Assembly: GCA_029237695.1 (NCBI GenBank) | Contig: CM055280.1 | Location: 36,912,508 to 36,976,507 of the forward strand | Direction of reading: 5' to 3' | DNA from: Conchocele bisecta | Lineage: Eukaryota > Mollusca > Bivalvia > Lucinida > Thyasiridae | DNA length: 64,000 nucleotides | Shown: positions 12,627 through 24,030 of the stretch, one piece after another | Layout: the number at the start of each line of letters is the position of its first letter | Position numbering within the stretch: position 1 is the stretch's first letter | Notes under the pieces: generated by a model | The model's database searches: none | The model's input: the letters and a program-made list of their open reading frames with translations, nothing else | Told to the model about the DNA's origin: nothing | Position numbers and translations under genes: made by a program

Positions 12627-12908
12627 ACACCATCCAACACGATAGAACTCCGACTACAGCTGCAATTCATAAAGAAAGGACTTCCTAACTTCTTCGAGAA
12701 AGTCTCGGCAAGACTACAGAACTACGTCACGTATCGGCAGGACTGGAGCGATGGCATTCTGGCGAAACGGAACAAATCCAAGCTTCTGTTAACCCGGACA
12801 AAGACTGGCAGATTAAGTTGCGTAACTCTGTCCGTGCGTGGAGCGGAACTGCAGGAGTTGTGGTTCCTAATATTAAAAATCAGGGCCGACATGCTGTTGC
12901 TGCTACAG
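12627..12908 (+). CDS. Roco-family gene, internal exon: COR domain, C-terminal part
   Basis: Acceptor cattccag/ACACC, donor ctacag/gtatgg, 94 codons, phase 0 at both ends, matching the preceding exon. It encodes IELRLQLQFIKKGLPNFFEK, then RLQNYVTYRQDWSDGI and a basic/hydrophobic stretch, then LSVRGAELQELWFLILKIRA. The 'GLPxxFFxxxxxRL...W..G' arrangement followed by beta strands is the second half of COR (COR-B). Protein role as for the previous exon: scaffold and dimerisation surface next to the Roc GTPase. The conserved W of the WSDG turn is present, and no frameshift is seen. A 'ttaaccctttacac' MITE lies immediately downstream in intron 2. Confidence 0.87.
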
Positions 12909-12942
12909 GTATGGCTTATTTTGTAGTGGAACCTCTATTAAC

Positions 12943-13156
12943 CCTTTACACATCACAGGCCTGTATAGTGGTATTGGCAAAAAGTGTAGATCCAGATGAG
13001 CCGGCTCATGACCGTGATTTTCAGACCATTTATGAAAAGGCGATATTTTTGTTCTCAAAAGTGAAGAACTGATGAGACTGCTCGTTACAAGCCGGCTCAT
13101 CTGGATCTGCACTGTTTGCATAAACCGTTATAGCGGGCTTTCGGGTTCAAAGGGTT
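12943..13156. mobile_element. TTAACCCTTT-ended MITE (family C) in intron 2
   Basis: The left end ttaaccctttacac and the right end caaagggttaa bracket about 210 bp. Internal inverted segments read agatccagatgagccggctc and its near-complement at 13091-13113. The same family is seen complete at 31188-31419. Confidence 0.65.
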
Positions 13157-13159
13157 AAA

Positions 13160-13320
13160 CCATCACTCATTTAAGATCCCTGTAGATATCTTTTTAAATC
13201 ATCACTCAATTAAAATCCTAATAACTACCTTATTAAATCTTCACTCAATTAAAATCCCTATAACTACCTTATTAAATCTTCACTCAATTAAAATCCCTAT
13301 AACTACCTTATTAAAACTAT
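13160..13320. repeat. 39-bp tandem repeat, about 4 copies
   Basis: Units of tcactcaattaaaatcccta plus taactaccttattaaatct are repeated between 13160 and 13315, the first unit diverged. It lies in intron 2 and is unrelated in sequence to the 39-bp satellite at the window start. Confidence 0.7.
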
Positions 13321-13327
13321 AGACATC

Positions 13328-13746
13328 CAGAGCTGCAAATAAGCTTTGTGTCTAAAGAGTATTGTACCCCCTGATTTCAAATTAAATTCGTATTTTATTT
13401 TTACAAATGGATTATAGATTTTCTTCATTATTAAATAGGGAATAAATGATAAAAACAAATTCACTTATTTGAGTGTATTATTACTTATTCACTTATTTAT
13501 ACTGTAATACAATTGAACATTTACTTAGTTGAGCTGCAAAAAGCAACTGTTTGCTTTTTGCAGCTCAACTAAGTAAATTGTCAACTTTATTACAGTATGT
13601 TCACTACTCAATTTGAAAATCAATGTGTAACCTGGTAAAATATGTGTGTAAAATATGTGTGTAAAATATGTGTGTAAAATATGTGTGTAAATATGTGTGT
13701 AAATATGTGTGTAAATATGCCAATACACCCCTTATCTGGAGCTCTG
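13328..13746. mobile_element. CAGAGCTCCAGATAAG-ended element (family R1)
   Basis: It begins cagagctgcaaataag and ends cttatctggagctctg. Internal palindromes centre near 13553 (gagctgcaaaaagcaactgt facing its inverse), with a gtgtgtaaaatat microsatellite at 13640-13720. Flanks gacatc and gactac are only a weak 6-bp match, so this target duplication is decayed. It lies in intron 2, ending about 120 bp before the next exon. Confidence 0.65.
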
Positions 13747-13868
13747 GACTACTGTGTGTTTCCCAGAATAATTTGTGTCCGAATATTTAGGGTTATTACG
13801 GTAAATCACGTAAGTTCCTCTGTAAATGTCACATTAAATGATCACTGTGTAAGATCCTCTATTCCCAG

Positions 13869-14061
13869 GAGTGGCCGTTTGTGAAGGTGGACCCGTACCT
13901 GGTGTGTTCCCACTGTATAGTGACGGGCGCTGCCGAGCCCCATCTGTGGCGCGGTGAGATGCTCGACGTCAAGTGTCCCAAGGGCATCTACCACATACAG
14001 TGCCCGACATCCAACTCTGATGAGCACATACCAGCCTGCCTTGTGTATCCCATAGACCCCG
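13869..14061 (+). CDS. Roco-family gene, internal exon: post-COR CxxC segment
   Basis: Acceptor attcccag/GAGTGG, donor ccccg/gtgagt, 193 bp, phase 0 in and phase 1 out. The 64 codons read EWPFVKVDPYLVCSHCIVTG, then a stretch containing CPKGIYHIQCP and the end VYPIDP. The CSHC pair, together with two later cysteines, is typical of the conserved segment after COR-B in MFHAS1/DAPK-like Roco proteins, where a CPHC-like motif recurs. A structural or zinc-binding role is plausible but not shown. GC-rich codons and exact phase match support it as a genuine exon. Confidence 0.86.
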
Positions 14062-14216
14062 GTGAGTGGGGGTGGGGGTGTTCAGACCTTAATATTTACA
14101 TAGAGATGGATATTGTAGCATTGGACTACATACCGGAATGTCTGCCTTCAGTCAGTAAAACACCATGTGTCTTGCAGTGCTGAAAGCTGTTGTAAGTTCA
14201 ATGCTATGCGTATAAC

Positions 14217-14412
14217 ACTCGCCTCCTCTCCCACCTCTCCCTCCATACGGGTGCATTCTCATTTGATAACGATTGTTGGTTAGAAGCACAACGTGTGTGA
14301 TTGATGGAATGGTGAACTGTGCAGATACTGATCAGACTGTGCAGATGCACAGGCTGATCTGGATCTACACTGGTCACAAAACCCATTGGCCACATCTCTC
14401 CAGTCACAGCCA
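14217..14412. mobile_element. 'gtgactggagaaatgg' MITE (family T) in intron 3
   Basis: It contains the internal blocks gataacgattgttggttagaagc, gatggaatggtgaactgtgc and ggctgatctggatctacact, and the right end acatctctccagtcacagcc. It matches copies at 25318-25570, 26575-26818 and 46908-47150. Confidence 0.7.
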
Positions 14413-14625
14413 GGGATGGGCTGTGGCCTAGCCATTGGAACTCCTTACTTCCAATCCGGAGGTTGTGGGTTCAAACCTCGCATTGGGCATCAAAAATATA
14501 GTATTTCCATCCCACTGGTCTGTCGCATGAGACTTGAAATCGAGGTCCCGTCCTTAAATGATCTTAGCTGTTGCTGGGATGTTAAACCTATTCAAAGTCA
14601 CATACATGTATGACCTTACTGTTGT
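14412..14625 (+). mobile_element. tRNA-derived SINE
   Basis: The head has pol III-type promoter blocks: an A-box-like tggcctagccattgg and, about 30 bp further, a B-box-like ggttcaaacc. A conserved body follows with ccttaaatgatcttagctgt then tgctgggatgttaaacc. This body resembles SINE families shared across bivalves. It lies in intron 3. A 5'-truncated relative is at 31424-31518. Confidence 0.7.
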
Positions 14626-14792
14626 ATGAACATAAATCCCAATAAATCAATTGATGGCATTCAATCATTAAAATGCCTTGTGTCTTGCTTCTACCGAACA
14701 CCATACATCCTTATCAGATAGGCTGAGAGAATGGTAGATCCAGAGTTCACCTGGCCATGCCATAAAATCTCACGGACAGATTGTGTTTACAG

Positions 14793-14876
14793 AATTCCAT
14801 GCGGACGACCTTCGAATACATATCAACGTGGTAACCAACTTTCTACAGACCATATATGACACAGTCGACAGCGCAG
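14793..14876 (+). CDS. Roco-family gene, small internal exon: helical linker
   Basis: Acceptor ttgtgtttacag/AATTCC, donor gcgcag/gtatgc, 84 bp. Two bases complete the split codon from the previous exon (G+AA, Glu) and it leaves one base, so phases agree on both sides. It encodes EFHADDLRIHINVVTNFLQT then IYDTVDSA, a probably helical linker between the CxxC segment and the death domain. An alternative acceptor at 14779 puts the reading out of phase and gives an early stop, so it is rejected. Confidence 0.82.
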
Positions 14877-15109
14877 GTATGCAGTCATATGACCAGATAC
14901 TGTGGTCAGTAAAATTAAGTTTAAAATTATGGTTGAAAAATACTACATGTAATAGTGTATGAGCAAAATGTAAAAACAATTTACTTGCTTAAAACGTTTT
15001 ATGTAACATATATTTCCACAAAAGACTTGAAACTTCAAATTGTTTATCATCATCTATATTGCCCACCCATGTGACCCCATGTCCAAGGTCAAGGTCAAAT
15101 TTGTGTTAA

Positions 15110-15550
15110 AGGTACATGCCCACTCAGTAGGCACAAAATGGTCTTTATAGGAATTAAATATAATCATTTAGTAATATGTATTTTACTGATAGTGACGCGC
15201 GGTGGTATCAGGTTATTTTCATATGCAAACGAGGCATGCTATTTTTTAATTATTTATACTAATTAAATGCGTCACCTGAAAAAATAATATTTTCGACAGA
15301 TTATAAAGTATGATCATTGCACATAAAATAATAAATACAGAGAATAAATAGTAATGTCCGTTAACATTTTAAGGAAACACGGTTATCGCCCCTGATATCG
15401 GTGTGGACATTTACGTCTGATATAAATTGTATAATACTGCCAATCAATACGTGGGGTACTGGTGAATGAATATTTATTTTGCCGGAAAATGTCTCGGATT
15501 ATGTCTCTGATATAAAGAACATTGTGTGCCTGCTGAGTGGGAATGTACCT
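15110..15550. mobile_element. TTAA-flanked MITE in intron 4
   Basis: The left end AGGTACATGCCCACTCAGTA and the right end AGTGGGAATGTACCT are inverted, with TTAA at 15106-15109 and 15551-15554. The interior is AT-rich and non-coding. Same target preference as 10747-11481 but different ends. Confidence 0.82.
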
Positions 15551-15628
15551 TTAAAGTTTGTAGTAATTTATGTTCTGCAATGTATGTAGGTTATACCGAC
15601 GATGAGAATTTGCAAAATAATTTCTGCT

Positions 15629-15800
15629 GACTGACTTGATTGATCTGGCTGCATGTGTATTTGCCCAACCTGACTTGATTGATGTGACCGCAGGGATCCT
15701 GTTGGGCCTTGAAAACCTGGAATAGCCTGGAATTTGAAAAAAAGGCTTTTCAAGGCCTTGAAAGTCCTTGAATTTCACTGTAGAGCCTTGAATGTCCTGG
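15629..15800. repeat. Intronic repeat with a decoy of the exon-5 splice acceptor
   Basis: acctgacttgattg at 15668-15681 is followed by atgtgaccgcag/ggatcctgttgggcc. This resembles the real death-domain exon boundary at 17962-18005 (acctgacttgattg then ctatacctgcag/gtctgttgtcggacc). ccttgaaagtccttgaattt-type repeats follow here and precede the real exon at 17866-17930. It is probably an old partial duplication. Confidence 0.45.
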
Positions 15801-15988
15801 AATTGTGTAAGAAAATAAACACATTGTGATTTGACAGGGGAAAAGATGATATCTGTGTTATACAAAAAAATATATATATTCATGTATATAAAAATTAAAA
15901 AAAGACTGATCCTGGCAGACGAAGAATTTGCAAATAATCGCGTTCTGTATTACAATTATCACCTTAGTTCCAACAGGTGGCACAACTG

Positions 15989-17285
15989 ATTTTGGGATTT
16001 TCCCCCAATGCAGCAGGTTGATTACGGGATCGAACCCATTGACTCAGCTTTAAATGACCTTTGGGCTTCCAGAAAAAATTCCATTGGGGGGGAGGGGGGG
16101 GGGGCGGGGACTGGCTTTTTTTGGTGTTTTTTTTTAGTGGTACCACCACCGGAATTTACATAAAATTATACCCCCCACCACCAAAATTTATTTCTTGCAT
16201 AACTCCACTACCACCAGAATTTATTTCTTGCATAACCCCACTACCACCAGAATTGTTTTTTAACCCCCACCACCGGAATTGATTTTGTGCATAAAACACC
16301 CCCCACCACCAGAATTGCTTTCTCATTTAACCCCTACCACCAGAAAATGTTATTCTTAGGGAGAAATATGTGAAATTGTTTGATTATTACCACTGCCGGA
16401 AGCTGAGGTCAACTAATATTGCTAAAGTCGTGTCATAAATAACGTTGATGTCTGTCGACATTAGGACACTGACAAGTACTGGTCTGTGAAAGAATATATC
16501 AAGCTGCTCTTTGTTCTATATTAATAAAACACATTATTATAAATATTAATCATTATACATGTAATACCATCGACTTGGTACTTACCCTATACGTGTATGC
16601 CATAAATATTAAAATCCACTGAAGTCCATTTTTTTATGAATCCAAAATTGTTATGAAAGTGACGTCAACACGTAGTAAATAATACACACCCATAAACATT
16701 CATACGCACATAGTTTCTTCAATAAAACACAAATATTATTAAAAATAAGGAAATTAAGTAGTAGAAATGTAATAAATAGTATAATTAATCGTTCAGGATT
16801 GAATAGCGTGAAATAATACACTCATGTTCGTCGGTTCTGCGTAAACAACGCGAACACTCGTGTACGAGATGTCTTGGGGTACATATGTCTCACAGCCAAT
16901 CGAACTAGGCCGAACGCGCTGGATTGCAAGAACGACAACTCTTAATAACTTTCGCTAAACGTTGACCAGTGAACATTCAATGCCGGTGTTTTTTTACGGA
17001 GACTTCTAAATTGATACACCAACACCCACTTTAATACTTATGAAAAATAACCACCCACCAACATCATAGGGGAACTTAACCCCCCACCACCAGAAAGGAT
17101 AAAAAGAAAATACCCTTACCTATAGATATTTTAAATGATGTAGACCCCACCCAGTAGAAAAATAAATAAATTAATACGACCACCACCATGCTGTTTTAAA
17201 AATCCCGTCCCCCCACCCTCTGGGAAAAGAAAAATGGAAAAGCCCTTAGCTGTTGATAAGGCCGTTAAACACCAACAAACAAACA
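15989..17285. mobile_element. SINE-like retroposon split by a 1.2-kb insertion
   Basis: The left SINE part (15989-16061) reads ttgggattttcccccaatgc to taaatgacctt. The right part (17244-17285) resumes ccttagctgttgataaggcc and ends in (aaac)n. The inserted 16062-17243 is flanked by CCTT at 16058-16061 and 17244-17247. It has weak inverted ends (tgggcttcca and tggaaaagc), G- and C-rich tracts, and many ccaccaccagaattt-like units at both ends around an AT-rich core. Confidence 0.6.
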
Positions 17286-17431
17286 AACATTGACTGGAAG
17301 TAAACATTAAACTAATTTAACTTAGATTTAATGTATCTTTTCAAGCGCAGTTTGCGAATTACTAGCAGGTAGCTGCTTTAGACAATTTTATATTATTTCT
17401 TGTGAATGCGGATAATGCTGTCACCTATTAA

Positions 17432-17689
17432 CCCTTAGACCGCACACAACACTTGTTATCTGCTGTTGCTTTTATATCTTGCCTTATTTCTCAATAAAAA
17501 CATGGTTTAACAGCACTTCAGAATGGAAATGATTCTGAAGTGCTGTTGAAGCATGTTGTAAATTATTCTAAAGTGTTGTCAAAGCATGTTGTAAATTATT
17601 CTAAAGTGCTGACAAAGCATGTTTTTGATAAAAATGGAAAATAGAAAATAAACAGCAGACGACAAAAAATTAAGGTAGCTGTGTAAGGG
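17432..17689. mobile_element. CCCTTAGA foldback element (family B), copy 1
   Basis: It is flanked by TTAA (17428-17431 and 17690-17693), with ends cccttagaccgc and tgtaaggg. The core holds inverted segments around cagcacttcagaatgg / gattctgaagtgctgttg plus partial repeats of the same stem. Ten or more copies occur in the window. All are non-coding, with long hairpin potential. Confidence 0.8.
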
Positions 17690-17987
17690 TTAATTGTATC
17701 GTGTTACAAGAAAACGATGTACTCATGCTATCATCACCCCTACCACTTAGCCATACCCATGTCCGGATGTAGTCGGGCATCTATATTCGTCTTCTTTAAG
17801 CACAATGTATTTTGTCCTAGGGCAGGATGGACACTTTGGGGTTAGTTTATACTATACACTCTGAATATGCCTTGAAAATCCTTCAATTTTAATCAATGAA
17901 AATATGGCCTTGAAATAGCCTTGAATTTTATCACTTTTAATCTGGGGGAACCGGCTATTTGACCTGACTTGATTGCTATACCTGCAG

Positions 17988-18147
17988 GTCTGTTGTCGGA
18001 CCTGGTGCTGAGTAACGTGGCAGCCAATCTGGGGTTTGAGTGGAACGTGGTGGCCATCCACCTGGGGCTCACTCAGCAACAAATCGAGCAGATCCAGATG
18101 GATCACCCCCGCAACACCAACAGGCAGATACTCAATGCCCTCACCCG
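17988..18147 (+). CDS. Roco-family gene, internal exon: death domain helices 1-4
   Basis: Acceptor tacctgcag/GTCTG, donor cacccg/gtatgc, 160 bp. It enters with two bases completing Gly and leaves two bases (CG). The product reads GLLSDLVLSNVAANLGFEWN, then VVAIHLGLTQQQIEQIQMDH and PRNTNRQILNALTR. This is a clear death domain: the 'VAxxLGxxWxxxAxxLGLxxxxIExIxxxxP...Qxxxx L' pattern of ankyrin, UNC5 and DAPK-like death domains. Such domains mediate homotypic assembly in apoptosis or innate-immune signalling. COR followed by a death domain also occurs in DAPK1. Confidence 0.88.
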
Positions 18148-18435
18148 GTATGCTGTTTTAACAGATTTGATATATTGTCAATGTGTACCATGTTTATTCT
18201 ATTATTATTCCCTCGCCGGCAAGAGGGGACATAGCGTTAGCCCATGTGCACGCATACGTACGTGTGTACGTACGTTTGTTCATTTTGCAATAACATATTA
18301 ACTGCTTCACTGATTTGATTATTTTTGGCCACAACGTGTGTCTTTCTTTTGAATACGACCCACGTCCGACGCCCAACATCAAGGTCACTGAGCACTTATG
18401 TTCACCTTGCTTGTAAGGCGTTAAAGTTTTGTTTT

Positions 18436-21400
18436 TATACGCCCGTTTGAAAAAACGGGACGTATTATGTATTCACCTTATACGGGCAGGCGGGCCGGCC
18501 GGGCGGGCATAGCTTGTCCATGCAGTAACTAGAGTTCTACTTGACATATCGTAACCAAATTGGGTATACATTTTTATCACAGACGAAGACGAAGAAGCCT
18601 ATTCATTTTCAAAAGTTTTGGATGACTTATCTCCCCTTGGCGACCATTTTTAGCTCGCCTGCACAAAGTGCAGAAGAGCTTATGGCATTCCCCCGGCGTC
18701 GTCGGCGTCCAAAAACTTAACATTGGGGTAAATGTCTTATAACTTCTGTTTCCTTTCATGGAACACCTTGTTATTTCATACATGCATTCCTTAGATGACC
18801 CTCTATCATGTTGTAGCAAATACATGACCCACCACCCACCCCTTACCCCAATGTCAATGTCACAAACTTAGCACATTCATAAACTTAACGTTGGGGTAAA
18901 TGTCTTATAACATCTGTTTCCTTTCATGGAACGCCTTGATATTACATACATGCATTCATGTGATGATACTCTATCGTGCTACAGCAAATACATGACCCAC
19001 CGCCCTCCCCTTACCCCAAGGTCAAGGTCACAAACTTAGCACATTCATAAACTTAACATCTGTTTCCTTTCATGGAACGCCTTGATATTGCATACTTGCA
19101 TTCCTCAGATGACCCTTTATCATACTGTAGCAAATCCACAACCCACCAACCAACCCTTACCCAAGGTCAAGGTCACAAATTTAGCACATTCATGAACTTA
19201 ACGTTCGGGTAAATGTTGTGTAACTTCTGTTTCTTTACAGGGAACGCTTTGATATTTCATACATGCATTCATCTGATGATTTTTAACCAGGTTTTTTGAA
19301 AAAAAATCCAGGCTATTGGATTGGCGAAAGCCGGGCGGGCAGGCGGCGGGCGGCGTTGGGCGGCGGGCGGGCGGCGTCCACAATCAATGTTAAGTTTTCG
19401 TGTTTGAGTCCATTTCTTTGTTACTGTACCACCTAGGACCACCAAACTTTCACAGCTTCATAATCAAGGGGTACCCACCACATATCACTATCCAACATGT
19501 TACTTTTTTTTTTAACTTCACCCATTTTTTCCGCGCAGTCGACTTAGCCATTTTCAATGTTAACTTTTCGCGTTTACAATGTTAAGTTTTCGTGTTTAAG
19601 TTCATTTCTTTGGTACTGTACCACCTAGGACCACCAAACTTTCACAGCTTCATAACCAAGGGGTGCCTACCACATACAACTATCCAACATGTGACCATTT
19701 TTTTACCTTCACCTATTATTTCTACGTAATTGCCATTTTCAACGTTAACTTTTTAACGTAGTGCTGGTTAAAGTTTTTTGGTTAAAACTTTTTTGTTTAT
19801 ATATATCTCTGCAACTGCTTCGCCCATTACCTTGAAACTTCACATGGGTGTTTATCATCATCCATATTTTCATTCTAACCCCCAACCGTGCGGCCCCTGT
19901 GCCCAATGTCAAGGTCAAATACTTTGAATTTTTTGTTTTTATTTTTGTTCTTTTTTGCGCCCCGCTTGCGGAAAGCGCGATATAGTCGGCACTTTGGCGT
20001 ACGTCCGGTTAAAGTTTTTGGTTTAGTTTTTTGGTTAAGTTTTTTGGTTAAAGTTTTTGGTTAAGCTTTTTGGTTAAGTTTTTTGGTTAAAGTTTTTTCG
20101 TGTACTATATCTCTGCAACTGCTTCACCCATTACCTTGATACTTCACATGGGTGTTTATCATCATTGTCGCATCCGCTTGCGGAAAGCGCGATATCGTCG
20201 GCATTTTGGCATACGTCCGTCCGTCCGTCCGTCCGGGCAGACATTCAGGTACTTATGTGGCTAGCCCCACAGGGTTATGGACTTGTTAAAGGATAGGGTT
20301 GGTTACAATTAGCCACCTAAGATATCGTTTTATGTGGCTAAAAGTGGTTTTATGTGGCTAATATTTAACATGCGATAAGCCACATAGTTACCTGAAAGTA
20401 AGAACGTCCGTCCGTACGTCCGTGTGTCCGGTTAAAGTTTTTTCGTTAAAGTTTTTCCATCTACTATATCTATTTTTTTAGTGTCCATGCCTCGCCCCAA
20501 GGCGCGACATTCAGGCCACGGCCATCTAGTCTACAAAAAGTGGGTATAATTATGTTATCCAAGTGTCTATGCTTGGAAAAAACCTGGCCTTCGTGGCTTT
20601 GCCTCGTTTCTTGTCTATTGTGCTACAGCAAATCCATGTCCCATCCCCCACCCCTTTCCCCAAGATCAACATCATAAAGTTAACGTTGGGAGTAAATGTC
20701 TTTTTATAACAAATATAAATAGCAAATCCATGACCCACCCAACCCCCCACCCCTTTCCCCAAGGTCAAGGTCATAAACATAGCACATTTATAAACTTAAC
20801 GTTGGGGTAAATGTCTTATAACATCTGTTTCCTTTCATGGAACGCCTTGATATTTCATACATGCATTCATCTGATGATACTCTATCGTGCTATAGCAAAT
20901 CCATGACCCACCCCACCCCCCACCCCTTTCCCCAAGGTCATAAACATAGCACATTCATAAACTTAACGTTGGGGTAAATGTCTTATAACATCTGTTTCCT
21001 TTCATGGAACGCCTTGATATTTCATACATGCATTCATCTGATGATACTCTATCGTGCTATAGCAAATTCATGACCCACCGCTTACCCCAGGGTCAAGGTC
21101 ACAAACTTAGTACATTCATAAACTTAACTTTGGGGTAAATGTCTTGTAAATGACCCACCCCCCACCCCTTTCCCCAAGATCAACATCATAAACTTAACTT
21201 TGGACTAAATGTCTTTTTATAACTTCTGTTTCTTTACAGGGAACGCCTTAATATTTCATACATGCATTCATCTGATGATACTCTATCGTGCTATAGCAAA
21301 TCTATGACCCACCCCCCACCCCTTTCCCCAAGGTCGAGGTCACAAACATAGCACATTCATAAACTTAACGTTGGGGTAAATGTCTTAACATCTTAACATC

Positions 21401-23155
21401 TTAACACCTTTCATGAAACGCCTTGATATTTCATACATGCATTCATCTGATGAAACTATCATGCTATAGGGAATCCATGACCCACCGCCTACCCCAAATG
21501 TCTTATAACATCTGTTTCCTTTCATGGAACACCTTGATATTTCATACATGCATTCCTCAGATGAACCTCTATCATGCTGTAGCAAATCCACAACCCACCA
21601 CTCAACCCTTACCCCAAGGTCAAGGTCACAAACTTAGCATGTTCATAAACTTATCGTTGGGGTAAATGTTGTTTAACTTCTGTTTCTTTACAGGGAACGC
21701 TTTGATATTTCATTCATGCATTCATCTGATGATCCTCTATTGTGCTACAGCAAATCCATGACCCACCCCCCCCCCCCACCCCTTTCCCCAAGGTCACAAA
21801 CTTAGCACATTCATACATGCATTCCTTATGTGAATAGCTATCATGCTGTAGAAAATCACCAACTTAGTGCGTTCATAAACTTAACGTTGGGTTAAATTTT
21901 GTTTTACTTGTTTTCAGTGAGCGCATTGATATTTCATACATGCGTTCATCTTAATATGCTATATTATGCTATAGCAAACCCACGCTTTGATATTTCATAC
22001 ATGCATTCATCTGATGATCCTCTATTGTGCTACAGCAAATCCATGACCCACCCCCACCACTTTCTCCAAGGTCACAAACTTAGCACATTCATACATGCAT
22101 TCCTCATGTGAATAGCTGTAGAAAATCACCAACTTAGTGCGTTCATAAACTTAATGTTGGGTTAAATTTTGTTTTACTTCTGTTTTCAGGGAGCGCATTG
22201 ATATGAAATCGTTCAGTCAATCGATCTAGTCAAACTATACACACATCTTCTACACATATTGAAGATGTGCACCTTTGTGTTTTTATGCCGAAAAAATATT
22301 CTTTAACTACAATATCTCCTTTTTAACTTAGCCATTTTTTCTACATTTTTCTATACAGTTCTATATACGGTACAGAGTTTGTGTACACAACTCCTCCGAA
22401 ACTGTTCAGTCGATCGTTCTGAAACTATACACACGTCTTATATTCTACACATATTGAAGATGTGCACCTTGGTGTTTTTATGCCAAAAAAATATTTTTTA
22501 ACAAAAATATCACCTTTTTAACTTAGCCATTTGTTCTGCATTTTTCTATACCATTCTATATAGGGTACAGAGTTTGTGTACACAACTCCTCCGAAACCGT
22601 TCAGTCGATCGTTCTGAAACTATACACACGTCGTTCTGCACATACTAGTTTAGATGATGCACCTAGTGATGCCTTGGTTTTTATGCCGAAAAAATATTTT
22701 TTAACAAAAATATCACCTTTTTAACTTAGACATTTTTTCTACATTTTTGTGCACAATTCTATATAGGGTACAGAGTTTGTGTACACAACTCCTCTGAAAT
22801 CGTTCAGTCAATCGATCTGAAACTATACACACATCTTCTACACATATTGAAGATGTGCACCTTTGTGTTTTTATGCGGAAAAAAAATTTTTAACAAAAAA
22901 TATCACCTTTTTAACTTAGTCATTTTTTCTACATTATTGTATCCAATTCCCTATCATTTCTACTTTACACTCTACTTTTCTATCTCTGCCTAAATTAGTA
23001 TACATGTTTAGCACAACAAGATGAATAAATAATGCTATAGACTTTCAAATTCTCATTAATGTTTCTTGCCTTGGTGACAGCTTCACATTTCTGCATCTTC
23101 GCTGTCTGGCCCATATTCGACGGGCGTATTTTGTGACTTGCGGCACTCTTGTTTA
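18436..23155. mobile_element. Large tandem-core element with ATACGCCCGT / ACGGGCGTAT ends
   Basis: It starts tatacgcccgtttgaaaaaacgg and has a GC-rich (gggcgggc) head. A second head lies at 18653 (agctcgcctgcacaaagtgcag...gagctta and ggcgtcgtcggcgtc). Units of roughly 165-190 bp then repeat to about 22200 (aacttaacgttggggtaaat, ttcatacatgcattcatctg), followed by units of about 195 bp (aactatacacacatcttcta) to 22980. The 3' end reads ttcgacgggcgtattttgtg then cggcactcttgtt at 23120-23155. The same 3' end recurs at 23660-23692 after more 195-bp units. Confidence 0.6.
19286..20614. mobile_element. 'CCAGG' composite element, copy 2, inserted in the tandem array
   Basis: It starts aaccaggttttttg and ends gcctcgtttcttgt. 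The flanks are halves of one array unit: left ...cattcatctgatgat, right ctattgtgctacagcaaatc; intact units read ctgatgatcctctattgtgctacagc. The insertion therefore postdates array expansion, apparently with loss of about three target bases. Internally it is an expanded version of copy 1, with extra ttttggttaa units and a 20240-20400 segment. Confidence 0.75.
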
Positions 23156-23560
23156 TTCATTTTTCTATACAATTCTATATAGGGTACAGAGTTTGTGTAC
23201 ACAACTCCTCCGAAACTGTTCAGTCAATCGATCTGAAACTATACACATGCTTTCGACACATATAGAAGATGTGCACCTTGGTGTTTCTATACCAAAAAAG
23301 TATACAATTCTATATAAGGTACATAGTTTGTGTACACAACTCCTCTGAAATAGTTCCATCAATAGATCTGAAACTATACACACGTCTTCTACACATATTG
23401 TAGATGTGCACCTTGGTGTTTTTATGCCAAATATTTTTTTTTAACAAAGATATCACCTTTTTAACTTAGCCATTTTTTCTAAATTTTTCTATCCAATTCT
23501 ATATAAGTTCTACTTTACACATCTCTACCTAAATTAGTATACCTGTTTATCACAACAAGA
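22200..23560. repeat. Approx. 195-bp tandem repeat array, 6-7 units
   Basis: Each unit carries gttcagtcaatcgatct, gaaactatacacacgtcttc, acatattgaagatgtgcacc, a T-rich tract and agggtacagagtttgtgtac. Units differ by substitutions and truncations (for example 23160-23300). It is part of the element listed from 18436. Confidence 0.8.
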
Positions 23561-24030
23561 GGAAGAAATAATGCTATAAATTTTCAAATTTTTGTTGAAT
23601 GTTTCTTGCCTTGGTGACAGCTTCACATTTCTGCATCTTCGCTGTCTGGCCCATCTTCGACGGGCGTATTTTGTGACTTACGGCACTCTTGTTATTGCAA
23701 TAAATCTTAGGCAGCATTTTGTGGAACAGACAGTAGTGTCATTGGTGACCTTGACCATAATGTATATCCAAATGTTGAATATCTCTTGATCCATTAGCTT
23801 CTTCACATTGATGGATATCTACCAGTGTAATTCGTCTGACCTTGACCTTGGTGACCTTCACCTTGGTGTAAACAATTTTGGACATACATTGTATGTCCAA
23901 ATGTTGAATATCTCCTGATCCTGATCATGATGGAGTTGGCCCCCTTATTCCACCTGCCCTTCAACTATTTATTTCTCAGCCAGTGCCCAGTACCCAATAA
24001 TTCAACTCAGACAAATGTATCCATTGCTAG

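Larger units (their letters stand above)
18148..24030 (+). other. Intron 5 of the Roco gene, 5.9 kb of nested repeat arrays
   Basis: Donor gtatgc, acceptor ccattgctag. It contains a repeat at 18205-18430 (ttaaagttttg end; similar to 32130-32400), the large element 18436-23155, the nested CCAGG element and a second 3' end at 23586-23692. No coding sequence was recognised. Confidence 0.7.

Noticed and set aside
14780..14792. Alternative acceptor at 14779 for the linker exon
   Set aside because: It breaks phase with the previous exon and leads to an early stop; the gtttacag site at 14792 fits exactly.
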